Notes: generated by a model not told the origin, from the letters alone. A stretch of 64,000 nucleotides of DNA from Raphanus sativus (GCF_000801105.2 NC_079512.1:496263-560262); one strand, 5' to 3'. Shown: positions 43,148 to 52,971, counted from the stretch's first letter. A program made the numbers and translations.

Positions 43148-43782
43148 GCATGCACGCACACACACACACACCGGTTCTTGCAGAAGGACTTTCTACTTAT
43201 TTTCTCACCTTCTACAAAGGCGGTTTGGTTCTGTTAGGTGCTAGATCTTTTAATGTTTGGTTTGGTTCCTTCTTTTTGGTTCTGTTTCAGTATCTGCAAC
43301 TACGAGAAAGGAAAAAACATAGAGATTTGGTGTAATAGACTACTGTCATTTATCAATAAGCATTAATTCTTTGCAAACTTCATTACTGAATCGTTTAGCT
43401 TTGCACTTGCTTATGGTATAAGAACACTGTAAGTTCTAAAACATATGATAACTAAAACTGAATTAAAAGCAAAACGCGAACTTAAAACTGAATTATAACT
43501 AAACCGTGTAGCCAAGCGCCTAGTCTATCGTTTATCTTCTTCCTGCTTGCTTGTTTGCTTATTTGCTGGAAGCACGGTGATTTTAGGGTGGGTCCAATGT
43601 TATTGTCCATTAATGTGAACTAGCAAAAGCAATGAGTCCAATGTTACAGCCTGTTAAAATATTACACATCCAAAGCTAAACGTTACTAACGTGTATATAG
43701 AATTTACAGAAGGCCGAATAATTTTGAATGCACTATATCGTAGGCCTATATATACTGCCCATTTGAGATGGTTTAGAAAATA
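43148..43782. other. GAPCp-1 3' flank
   Basis: Contains an (AC)n tract just after the stop (43154-43170) and the probable 3' UTR to about 43380. The rest is AT-rich with no gene seen, up to the Harbinger target site. Confidence 0.4.
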
Positions 43783-44022
43783 TAAGAGCATCCCCATTAG
43801 TGAACCCCAAGGGGAGATTCATAGGGATTTTTTTATTGTTTTTTGGTGGGTCCGTGAATAGTGACGAACCCGTATTAATTTTGGTCTTCCATTAGTGAAC
43901 CCGAAAATGGGGTTCATAAGAATAAAATAATATTATTTTTTTTTTAAATTTTTTTATTTTTTTTTTTAATTTTTTTTTAAAAAAATTATTTAATACAATG
44001 GAAATTCAAAAACATACAAAGA

Positions 44023-45315
44023 TTATTCATCTAGATTACCATATTTTTGCCATATATTTTCAACTAAATCGGCTTTCAAACGATCATGTTTCTGTTGATC
44101 CCGAATTTGAGCTTGAATGCCATGCCTATTAACGAAGTTGGAAGGGGAGTCCGTAGGTTGCGAGATTTCCACCTGTGAACTCCTGCTTGACTCTCCTGAC
44201 TCGAACTCAGATGTATCGGACAGAATATATGTGTTTCGTTCGTTCTCCACTATCATATTGTGTAGTATGACACAAGTTCTCATAATCTTTCCAATCTTCT
44301 CCTTGTCCCATAGTAGAGCAGGATTTTTTACTATTGCAAACTTCGATTGCAAAACTCCGAAAGCACGTTCGACATCTTTTTTGGCGGATTCTTGTTTTTC
44401 AGCAAAAAGCTCAGCTTTAAGACCTTGAGGTAGTGGGATGGATTGGATAAATGTTGACCATTTTGGATAAATTCCATCTGTAAGGTAGTACGCCATACGA
44501 TAATTGTGGCTGTTGACCGTGAAATTAACTTTAGGAGCTCGACCTTGTATAATGTCAGAAAAAACTTGTGACCGATCGAGAACATTAATATCGTTGAGGG
44601 TACCTGGTAAACCGAAAAATGCGTGCCATATCCAAAGATCCTGTGATGCCACAGCCTCTAAGACAATGGTCGGCTTTCCGTCACCTCGTGTGTACTGCCC
44701 TCTCCAAGACCTTGGGCAGTTTTTCCACTCCCAATGCATACAGTCGATGCTGCCTATCATTCCCGGAAATCCGCGTACCTCTCCGATATCGAGTAATTGT
44801 TGAAGATCAGCTGGTGTAGGTCTTCGTAGATACTCATCACCAAACAATTGTATTATCGCTTCGTTGAACTTCTCCAAACATAAAAGTGCGGTACTCTCAC
44901 CAAATCGGAGATATTCGTCATACGTATCTCCCGATTGACCATATGCTAGCATACGTATAGCCGCAGTACACTTTTGAAGTGCAGATAGCCTGTACCTTCC
45001 GTGAGCATTTGGTCTTTGACGAAAGTATGGAACTTCATTACTCAGGCGATCGACAATAGAAAGAAACAATGGCTTGGTCATTCGAAAACGCCGCCTAAAC
45101 ATTTCTGGTGGGTATGTAGGATTTTCACTGAAATAGTCGTTCCAAAGGTCTTGGTGGCCTTGCTCCCTATGTCTTTCGATATAAGCTCGTCTCTTCGGCT
45201 TGTTAATTTGTTGGTCGATGAAATTATCAACTTGTTGGTCGATAAAATTATCAACATGTTGGTCTAACGTATCTTCAATTAATTTATCTGCTGCATCATC
45301 TGATGAGAAAGACAT
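44023..45315 (-). CDS. PIF/Harbinger DDE transposase
   Basis: Single-exon frame of 430 residues. I start it at the ATG ending at 45315; a GTG one codon upstream extends the open frame. After an N-terminal stretch with repeated DQHVDNFIDQQVDNFIDQQI comes the DDE_4-type nuclease: first Asp in MIGSIDCMHWEWKNCP, second in GTLNDINVLDRS, Glu in KDVERAFGVLQSKFAIV, then the family's RTCVILHNMIVENER. It cuts and integrates the element, usually with the Myb-like partner. The C-terminal tail ends ...ENIWQKYGNLDE. The frame is intact with no stop. Confidence 0.93.
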   Translation of the reverse strand: MSFSSDDAADKLIEDTLDQHVDNFIDQQVDNFIDQQINKPKRRAYIERHREQGHQDLWNDYFSENPTYPPEMFRRRFRMTKPLFLSIVDRLSNEVPYFRQRPNAHGRYRLSALQKCTAAIRMLAYGQSGDTYDEYLRFGESTALLCLEKFNEAIIQLFGDEYLRRPTPADLQQLLDIGEVRGFPGMIGSIDCMHWEWKNCPRSWRGQYTRGDGKPTIVLEAVASQDLWIWHAFFGLPGTLNDINVLDRSQVFSDIIQGRAPKVNFTVNSHNYRMAYYLTDGIYPKWSTFIQSIPLPQGLKAELFAEKQESAKKDVERAFGVLQSKFAIVKNPALLWDKEKIGKIMRTCVILHNMIVENERNTYILSDTSEFESGESSRSSQVEISQPTDSPSNFVNRHGIQAQIRDQQKHDRLKADLVENIWQKYGNLDE

Positions 45316-45349
45316 CACTTGAACTCTTCTTCCTTCCTACTAAACCAAA

Positions 45350-46080
45350 ATGAAATATTATTTTTTAAAAAGAAATGGACAATTCTACTTTAATAAGAAA
45401 CATATCTTTTTTTTTAAAAAAAATAAGGCTTCACTTGTTTAATAAGAAACATTATTTTTTTAAAAAAAATTATATGTTTCACTACTTTAATAACAAACAA
45501 TTTTTTTTTTTAAAAAACATAATTTTTATATAAAAAATAAAATGTTTCACTACTTTAATAATTTTTATATAAAAAAATAAGACTTCACTTGTTTAATAAG
45601 AAACATAACTGTTTTAAAATAAATAAAAAAGGCTTCACTTGTTTAATAAGAAACATTATTTTTTTAAAAAATAAAAATTATATGTTTCACTACTTTAATA
45701 ACAAACATATGTTTTTATATAAAAAAAAATTATATGTTTCACTACTTTAATACTTGTGGTATAGAGAAGAGTTATAAAAAAAATTGGTTGAGATAGAGAG
45801 AAGAGTAAAGAAGACAAACGTTAACTTGTTTTGATACTTGCCTTGATTGTTGTAGTGTATGTGGTTGAGATAGAGAGAAGAGTAAAGAAGAGTCACGTTA
45901 ACTTGTTTTGATACTTGCCTTGATTGTTGTAGTGTATGTGGTTGAGATAGAGAGAAGAGTAAAGACTGAGAAGAGTAAAGAAGAGCAGAGCAAAGAGTGG
46001 ACAATTGAGAAGAGTTAAAGAAGAGTAAAGACTGAGTAGAGCAAAGAGAGATATCGAGAAGAGAGGACAAATTTCATAAA
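45350..46080. repeat. Simple and tandem repeats between Harbinger genes
   Basis: 45350-45760 holds short dispersed copies of TTTCACTACTTTAATAA and CTTCACTTGTTTAATAAGAA separated by A/T runs. 45787-45965 holds two full and one partial copy of a roughly 76-bp unit beginning GGTTGAGATAGAGAGAAGAG. Confidence 0.7.
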
Positions 46081-46540
46081 CAAAGACCTGCTTTATATAT
46101 AGAGAACAGAGAGTACATGGCCGATACAAGTAGTAGAAAATTGGTTGCTACCCGTGAAACACATGAGCAACCAAACAAGTACAAAGTGGGTACACCCGTG
46201 AATTGAAAACAAGTGTAGAAAGAAACAAAATACTACACTTCCCGTGATACACTACAAACATAAAGCTACAAGTTCAACACCTTCCTTCCTTCCTTCCTTC
46301 CTGCCATACAAGTTGCACTACAGCCCGTGACCTGCAAGACAAAATAAACAATGATTTAGTACAAAGCAACCAAACAAAAGAAGTACAAAGCAACCAAACA
46401 TAATAAAATACACAAAGCAACCAAACAAAAGAAGTACAATGTATATCTATCAACCTATCAACATGAAGTACAAATGAAAAACTTAAGCTATCATATTACC
46501 ACAACAGCAATCAAACAATCGATAGAAGTACAAACCCATC

Positions 46541-47233
46541 TCAAATCATTTGAGAAATGAGTTTGTCCATGAGGGTGATTTCGCTTGCAGTTAGATGGGT
46601 AGGGTCTTTGGCAAGGAGACACTCTAGGAGTTTCTGTTGCTGTATCTCCTTTTTCACAGCAAGCATGCTATGTATCTCATCATAACCATGCCTCTTGCGT
46701 TTGGCTGCTTTGCAAGCCTTGACACCAGGAGGCCGAACATCCGCACCTTCCTCCTCAGCCACCACCTCCGCAGCTTCCTTCCTTTTCTCCTTGGGACCTT
46801 CTTTGGGCACAGCGAGTGATTTCCATTTCTGATCGAACCGAAGTTCCCTCCAACAATGTTCAAGCGTGAACTTGATGCCAAGATCATTCAAGAAGATGTC
46901 ATGGGCAGCCTTCATGACATCATTCTCGTTTTGGCCACTAGCTTGCTCCCTGACAGCCGCTTCATAGCAGCCCACAAACTTGCACACCTGCTCGTTGATT
47001 CTTCCCCACCTCTGCTTACACTGACTCCACTCTCTAGGAACCTGGCCACTGAGCTGAGGGCTTGCGTTGACGTAGTCAACAATTCGCTTCCAAAACGCTC
47101 CGGCCTTCTGGTCAGTACTCACGATGGCATCCTTGCTGGTGTTCAACCAAGCGCTGATGAGCACAACGTCTTCTTTGGTTGACCACTTTCTTCTCTGAAG
47201 AGAGGTTTGGGAGGTTTGGGGTACATATTCCAT
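46541..47233 (-). CDS. Myb-like/trihelix protein of PIF/Harbinger element (second transposition protein)
   Basis: Open frame of 230 residues. The N-terminal half is a trihelix/Myb-SANT-like DNA-binding domain (RRKWSTKEDVVLISAWLN ... FWKRIVDYVN ... REWSQCKQRWGRINEQV). A basic, acidic-flanked middle follows (KRKEAAEVVAEEEGADV, KAAKRKRHG), with a coiled C-terminus (AVKKEIQQQKLLECLLAKD). This matches the accessory ORF of plant PIF/Harbinger elements (NAM-associated or GSTT3-like annotations), which helps import the transposase and bind the ends. It is intact. Expression would likely come from its own upstream region, about 390 bp from the GRF gene's 3' end. Confidence 0.85.
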   Translation of the reverse strand: MEYVPQTSQTSLQRRKWSTKEDVVLISAWLNTSKDAIVSTDQKAGAFWKRIVDYVNASPQLSGQVPREWSQCKQRWGRINEQVCKFVGCYEAAVREQASGQNENDVMKAAHDIFLNDLGIKFTLEHCWRELRFDQKWKSLAVPKEGPKEKRKEAAEVVAEEEGADVRPPGVKACKAAKRKRHGYDEIHSMLAVKKEIQQQKLLECLLAKDPTHLTASEITLMDKLISQMI

Positions 47234-47619
47234 TTTGGTTTCGGTTTTTGGTTTGATATGTGTGTGTGTTTTAGATGTGGATTTGCTATCTTTTTAAACT
47301 ATTTTTGGCTAGTACATTAAACTCTAACAACCAAACATTCATTAGACAACAACTCTCTATCGCAAATGCATTAAACTCTAACAATCAAATCACAGCAACC
47401 AACCACAAAACAGATACAATTTATTATCGTTTTTAAGAGAACTAGTTCTACTTGTACTTGTAGTTTAAAGTTTTAGTTGTATTTTAAAGTTGTAGTTTTA
47501 GTTAATTTATAAACTGAACTACTTGTAGTTCAGTTTATATACGGTTAACATATTAAAAAAAAAAACACAAACATGATTCGAACCAGAGAAACAGAAACAG
47601 AAACATTTACCTTTGCTTT

Positions 47620-48213
47620 TCAATCGAAGCAGACCATCTTCAGGTCAGCGACCTTCACTCTGAGAGCATCCACCTCGCCCGAGAGGCTTTTAACCTGTTC
47701 CTGTACATGTAAACAACAACATCAAAACAGCATCAAAACGTTTTCTTTAACTAAACTAATGAAACAACATCAAAACAGCATCACTAACCTCTAGTGACTC
47801 AATCTGTTGATTGAGGATGGGCACCTCCTTGATCACCTTCTCAGCTTTCTCCAGGCGGTTAGTCAGCTTCTCGATCTCCTCCTGGACACCATGAACCCAA
47901 GGCTGACGATAATGGAGGCCATCAGGCTTGGTTAACCCATAAAAAAAAGAAAACTCATCAAAATCAATAAAGAAAAGAACACAAAAAAATATAAACAAAG
48001 ATAGAAGGAGTTGTTTACCTCGTAGTTTATGCATGTGAAGAACCGCTTCTCAGGAAGAGTGTCTTTCTCCTCCTTCGCCTGAACCTCGTCAATCATTCTC
48101 CCACCACAGTAACACCTTGTTGGTATCCCGTACTCTGAATCAGCAACATACATCAAGCTGTTGTTGTACTCAATGTTCCTCTTCATGTCTCTTCTCTCTG
48201 CTGCGGGATCCAT
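47620..48213 (-). CDS. GRF-type zinc-finger, coiled-coil protein carried by the Harbinger element
   Basis: Three exons (48213-48019, 47926-47789, 47700-47620) with GT-AG introns keep frame and give 137 residues. MDPAAERRDM starts the protein. A GRF zinc finger follows at about residues 27-70 (GIPTRCYCGGRMIDEV ... RFFTCINYE, then DGLHYRQPW), with C-x-C and C spacing typical of this RNA/DNA-binding finger. The rest is heptad-rich and coiled-coil-like (VQEEIEKLTNRLEKAEKVIKE; EQVKSLSGEVDALRVKVADL). The function in the element is unknown: it may be a captured host gene or a third transposition factor. Its upstream part (48300-48490) contains AACCCTAA telo-box-like motifs. Confidence 0.8.
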
Positions 48214-48895
48214 CTCTAGCACAAACAAATCATTCACAAAACTCATTAGCTCAATATGATGAAACGAAACAATAAACCCGTCTACACAATTTAAAACCAT
48301 AAAACGAAACCCACACTATCGATTAAGAACCGTAACCTGTAAAACCCCCAAATCAATTTCGAACCCTAACCCTAAATCCCCAATTCAATTTATAATCCCC
48401 GATAAACCAACCATAACTCCCCCAATACAACCCCGCATGACGCTTAATCGAAAGCCCCAACTCGATTTTGAACCCTAATATGAAAACCCTAAATCGATTG
48501 AGATTCCCCGAGACCCAAAACGCTTCAAAATTGTGGAGAATCTACTCGATACTGACCTGAGCTCGTGGAGGGGACCGTTCGTCGTCGATTTGATGGTCAA
48601 AAGCTTCGGAAATCGCCGTCGCACCAGAATCGCCTCGCAATCGCCTTTCAGAGAACCAAACCCTAGGTATCGAAGAAGAAATGAAAAATGAAAGGTCTCG
48701 GTCAATGCTTCGCGTAAACTCGAAAACGCGGGGCCAATGGGAAACCAACACGTGTCTTGAACCCGGCTAAGAACAGATCATGCGTAAGACTCGGGTCACC
48801 GAAATTAGCCCATTTTCGATTTTTTTTTCCCTGCCCGGCCCTATGAACCCGAGCCCATGAACCCTTTAAAAACCCCCAATGGGCATGCTCTAAGA

Positions 48896-48962
48896 GGCCC
48901 ATGTCGGTATCTTTGATTTGCGAGACACTGACTTGTCGTAACCTAGTATAGTCGTTATATAA
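48896..48962 (+). promoter_or_regulatory. Site II element and TATA box of a small-RNA locus
   Basis: GGCCCA (48896-48901, inverse of TGGGCC) lies 3 bp beyond the Harbinger target site. TATATAA lies at 48956-48962, about 120 bp upstream of the C/D snoRNA. Plant snoRNA and ribosomal-protein promoters are known to be rich in Site II elements. Confidence 0.5.
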
Positions 48963-49082
48963 GCCGCCTTTTGCATTGATTCTCAGACAACAACAATCAA
49001 GAGCGTTTCTTCTTTTTATTTCACCTATGTCTCCCCTTCTTAGTATTAAGCGACGATATTGTTTATAGTGTCCGAGTTACAT

Positions 49083-49160
49083 AAAGCCTGTGATGTTTGA
49101 GATTGTCCGTACCATCTGAGATATCTTTGATGAGTTGTATCCTCTAGGTTCTGAGGCTTT
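49083..49160 (+). ncRNA. Box C/D snoRNA
   Basis: A 78-nt unit has every box C/D feature. Terminal stem AAAGCC (49083-49088) / GGCTTT (49155-49160). Box C GTGATGT (49090-49096). Box D' CTGA (49116-49119). Box C' TTGATGA (49127-49133). Box D CTGA (49151-49154), directly against the closing stem. Guide regions would be the bases before D' (...TTGTCCGTACCAT) and before D (...GTATCCTCTAGGTT). I do not recognise an rRNA or snRNA target, so its number is not given. It would direct 2'-O-methylation in the nucleolus, or be an orphan. It is probably part of a transcript starting near 48990. Confidence 0.75.
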
Positions 49161-49195
49161 CGTATCCATTTCTCTACTTTTTATTATATGAATTA

Positions 49196-49285
49196 TAGGC
49201 GGTGATGATGAAACAAGATTACCATCAAACTTTGAGAGATTCACAGCTCGTTGATGCATACTTCTTTTTTTTTAACCTGAGCCTA
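49196..49285 (+). ncRNA. Possible second box C/D snoRNA
   Basis: Stem TAGGC (49196-49200) / GCCTA (49281-49285), box C GTGATGA (49202-49208) and box D CTGA (49277-49280) are correctly placed. A C'-like TTGATGC lies near 49250. There is no clear D', and a T9 run sits just before box D, which is unusual for a guide. This is a candidate only. Confidence 0.35.
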
Positions 49286-49364
49286 GTTTAGTTCTGTTTT
49301 GAAGATATGCACTTCTTTTGTCATTGTTTCTGAAATGTTTCCCTTTTTCGGTTTTGAACCGAAA

Positions 49365-49429
49365 GGCAATAAATTAGAGTCTCTGGTACACTTTTTATAT
49401 CAATAGTGTATTAAGCGCTATACGTTGCC
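49365..49429 (+). ncRNA. H/ACA-like hairpin, copy 1
   Basis: Outer stem GGCAAT (49365-49370) / GTTGCC (49424-49429). Inner stem TACACT (49387-49392) / AGTGTA (49405-49410). The unpaired pocket contains TTAGAGTCTCTGG on the 5' side and TTAAGCGCTATAC on the 3' side. It is paralogous to the hairpin at 49572-49631 with matched changes in both stems. An H box (ANANNA) or ACA was not confidently found. Confidence 0.5.
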
Positions 49430-49571
49430 AAAAGTCAATTTGGTTGATATTCTGGTACGTGTTCTAGTTTAAATAGTTCATGTGCATTCAAAAGGCCTAA
49501 CATATGTATATATTACTCTTAACAAAATTAGTTTCAAACAAGGTTGTGTTGTGTTTTGTTAGCTCAGTGAA

Positions 49572-49631
49572 GGCAACAATTTAGAGTCTCTGATTCACTT
49601 CTTGATAGTGAATAAAGCGCTGTACGTTGCC
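49572..49631 (+). ncRNA. H/ACA-like hairpin, copy 2
   Basis: Outer stem GGCAAC (49572-49577) / GTTGCC (49626-49631). Inner stem TTCACT (49594-49599) / AGTGAA (49607-49612). The pocket TTTAGAGTCTCTGA / AATAAAGCGCTGTAC is nearly identical to copy 1, whereas the stems differ with compensation (TACACT/AGTGTA versus TTCACT/AGTGAA). Conserved loops with covarying stems indicate a structured RNA, most simply a pseudouridylation guide hairpin. Confidence 0.5.
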
Positions 49632-50540
49632 GATATTGACCTTGGTTCAAAAGATTTTTTTTATTGGCTTCCAAATGTGTTTTGGCCAATACGATCAATG
49701 TCCCAATATGTTATCCACGTCTTTTGATTTGGAAGGTTACTGAATTGTATTGATAGGTTAACCGGTATATGACTGGATTTTAACGAGTGCCCCTTCCAGA
49801 TTCTGTAAATTTGTGATAAAACAGGTCTTGTGTGTTTTAAATAATGTAGTGAGCAAATCAGTGTGTTGTTAATTGAAACCTCTGTGTAGCTTGTACATCG
49901 AATGTAAACAGAAACCATCATGGTTATTATATGTTTATATAACAATTTCTGTTGATCAAAAACAAATAAAGCTATTTGCTCAAGTAGATGTTATGTCTAA
50001 GAAACAGATGATGCATTGTCATGCTCTCCAAGATTATTAACAGTTTCATGATGAGTAAGAGGCATATATGAGATTACTTGCAACTTCAAATCCTAACCAC
50101 GGTTAGGTGTGAACCTCAGCGATGAATTCAAGAATTCAAGATTTTGCAATAAAATTCAAGTTTAACCAATCAAAAATCTAATCTAATTATATGTATGAAC
50201 TGAAAAAGACTTCATCAATGCCGTCAAAAATAGGCCAAGTCAATGTTTTAAATATTATGAAAACAAACTTCAGCTATGGCCCTGAGACTTGAATTAGAAC
50301 TTTTATTATCTAAGAATTTATTTGCCAACTTGATAGTATACCGGGATAATACAACTTGTATACATGCATTGTATATAAAAACTCATCATCATCTAAGCTG
50401 AGAACCAAAATTAATTGTTATTGCTCTCAAAACCTTTGGCGATCTTATTGCATGTGAGCTAACTCTAAGATGCTATTGGATGTCCTGCTCTCATGGGTTT
50501 ACGCCATCAACTTATATATAGGTGTTGCATCATATCTAGT
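49632..50540. other. Unassigned stretch after the small-RNA locus
   Basis: No supported gene. It is moderately AT-rich. Open frames are short and unrecognised. Confidence 0.35.
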
Positions 50541-50544
50541 CTCC

Positions 50545-50770
50545 ATATTAATAAAAGTTAAGATGGTCCACAGAGAGTATAAATTTGCTACTACATTTCT
50601 CAAAAGCTTCTTTGTGGTTAGGCACAGTTCGGAATTCAACTCGTTGGAGAGTGTTCCTTTCGATATTGAAATAGAAAGCATAAAGTGGCTTAAATACGTC
50701 CTCCATACACAAAACAATGTCACCTGTGGCAGTCACTCCAGCAACGAAAAGTGGATTAGCTTTGGATTAC
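50545..50770 (-). pseudogene. Fragment of an F-box-associated (FBA-type) domain
   Basis: On the minus strand the pieces [32 protein letters not shown] and [15 protein letters not shown] resemble the C-terminal FBA_3-type domain of plant F-box proteins. There is no F-box and no start nearby. A 20-bp direct repeat (AAAGTGGATTAGCTTTGGAT at about 50749 and 50787) interrupts the upstream side. A plus-strand open frame over the same DNA (50470-50907) is probably only its shadow. Confidence 0.4.
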
Positions 50771-50987
50771 CATTTACATCGTGCAGTAAAAGTGGATTAG
50801 CTTTGGATTTGATCCTTTTCCAAGTTACCTTGACAAATCCTCATGTAGTTAATCTAAGTTTCACCTTAATTAGAGATAGCTTAATTAGTTATCCTCCTCA
50901 GTGGTAAAATATGCAACCAAGAAAACATTAAATTAATCCCAAAAGAAGTATCCATGATCAGCCACAAAACTATACAACCATTAATTA

Positions 50988-51863
50988 TGATGTTATAAAG
51001 TCTTTGTGATCTGTCAAATGTTAATTATGTTTTCTCGCTAGACCACAAATTTATCCTTTTTTAAACCATGGAATTACGTTTTTCTGTCAAGCTGTAAAAT
51101 ATATTAAAATTATATTTTCACCAAAACCACATAATTATATGTTTTTATTATGACTGTAAAATTATTTTTCGATAAAATCATAAAATTTTAATTTTCTATC
51201 AAACCTATAAATTTTAATTTCTTTGGGTTTCCTATGTAAATCATTTAATTATAATTCTATTTGGGTTTGATCTTACTTGGATGTTGTTCTTTAGGGAATT
51301 AGACCATTCATGAACAGAAAATGGACTGTCATAGTGGTAAACCCATTTGGACATAAACATTTCAGCTGACCATCCTATATACAACTAAACCAATAACTTC
51401 ACTTGCAAAAAACGTTTATAGGTTTTGCAAAAGAAAATGATAGTAGGGTTTACAAACTACATAAAATTTGAGCATGATCACAAGCTTAATTGTGAAATTC
51501 TTCACAAACAATTAACCAAAATGCCAAATGCATTTTAACTGTATCATTCAGTCAAACCCATTCTTTTAATTTTTCACATGCACCAAACTCTCTAGCAATC
51601 AAGCTATTTACAATTTCATCTCATTTCTAAAAAATCTTCTTAATACATGTAGTTCTTTTTTAATCACAAAAAATTATGGATCGAAGATTAATTTTTTTTG
51701 GCCGAAAACAAATGATGATTGCTAAATCATCTCTTTGCAGCTGCTAAATAGTCAAATCTAACACATTGTCTCTATGAACATAAGATTTTATCGGTAGATA
51801 TAATAATTCAGGGTGCATTAGTATTTTTCTTGCAAATGTTTTCTGTTCCGATCTTTCAAATCA
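50988..51863. repeat. Direct duplication, copy A
   Basis: About 870 bp from TGTTATAAAGTCTTTGTGAT to TCTGTTCCGATCTTTCAAAT, repeated with divergence at 52097-52971. There is no coding sequence; the identity of the repeat is unknown. Confidence 0.75.
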
Positions 51864-52096
51864 CTCATAGAATCCATATCGAACCAACCTGTGCATCAAC
51901 CAAAGCCAACAGTCACTACTCATGACTAAAAATTAAAAATAAGAGGTGAAACTAAAAAATAGACGTTTTCTCAGTGAAAAACTCCGATCAACCACTAAGA
52001 ATCTAGTGAAAATGAGGAAAGCGCAACAGACATAATAGCATGAACAATACGAGGCGTTATGGCATCAATCAATTTTATTAATGTAATCTAAATTAT
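51864..52096. other. Spacer between direct duplications
   Basis: About 230 bp without gene or repeat features that I can name. Confidence 0.4.
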
Positions 52097-52971
52097 AATG
52101 TTATAACGTCCTTGTGATCCGCCAATGTTAATAATGTTTTCTCACTAGATCATAAAATTATCTTTTTTTTTTGTTAAACCACAAAATCTTATATTTCTGT
52201 TAAAACATTAAAATATATTAAAATTATATTTTCACCTAAACCACAAATTATATTTTTAATATGATCATAAAAAATTTATTTTAATACAAAAACTATAAAT
52301 TTCAAAAAAATGAATTTCCTATATAAATCATTTAATTATAATTTTATTTGGGGTTGATCTTAGTTGGACGTTGTTCTTTAGGGAATCAGACCATTCATGA
52401 ATAGAAAATGAGATTTTCATATTGGACAAACCCGTATGGACATAAACAATCCAGTTGAGATTCCTATATACAATTAAATCAATAACTTCACTTGCAAAAA
52501 ATGTTATAGGTTTTGCAAAAAAAATGATAGTAGGTTTTACAAACTATAAAATTTGAGCATGACCACAAGCTTAATTGTGAAAGTCTTTCCCAAATAGGTT
52601 ACCAAAACCCAAATGCATTTTAACTGTATCATTCAGTCAAACCCATTCTTTTAATTTTTCACATGCACCAAAACCTATAGCAATCAAGCTATTTACAACT
52701 TCATCTCATTTCAAAAAATAAAATATTTTTAATACATGTAGTTCTTTTTAATTGCAGAAGATTATGGATCTAAGATTATGATTTTTTGGGGGCCAGAAAC
52801 AAAAGCTGATTGCTAAATCATCTCTTTGCAGCTGCTAATACTCAAACCTAACAAATACTCAAACCTAACACACCGTCTCTATGAACATAAGATTTTATCA
52901 GTAGAGATAACAATTCCAGGTGCATTAGTATTTTTCTTGCAAATTGTTTCTGTTCCGATCTTTCAAATCAC
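52097..52971. repeat. Direct duplication, copy B
   Basis: Second copy of the unit at 50988-51863. Shared landmarks include ACATAAACA...CAGTTGA/CAGCTGA, CACAAGCTTAATTGTGAAA, TAACTGTATCATTCAGTCAA and CATCTCTTTGCAGCTGCTAA. Small indels throughout show the duplication is old. Confidence 0.75.

Larger units (their letters stand above)
43786..48890. mobile_element. Complete PIF/Harbinger transposon with three genes
   Basis: 5,105 bp bounded by GAGCATCCCCATTAGTGAAC (43786) and the inverse of GAGCATGCCCATTGGGGG (ending 48890), flanked by TAA on both sides (43783-43785, 48891-48893). TTA/TAA target sites are typical of PIF/Harbinger. Three genes lie inside, all on the minus strand, in transcription order: GRF zinc-finger protein, Myb-like/trihelix protein, DDE transposase. 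Subterminal DNA is A/T-homopolymer rich. All three genes are open, so the element looks recently active or domesticated. Confidence 0.88.

Noticed and set aside
48896..48962. Plant U-snRNA-type upstream element (USE) for the small-RNA locus
   Set aside because: GCCCATGTCGG is only partly like the USE, and its distance to the TATA box is about 50 bp, not the spacing known for Pol II or Pol III snRNA genes. A Site II element is a better explanation of the motif.
50470..50907. 145-codon plus-strand open frame as a new membrane protein
   Set aside because: The complementary strand carries a recognisable F-box-associated domain fragment; the plus frame is most simply its shadow.
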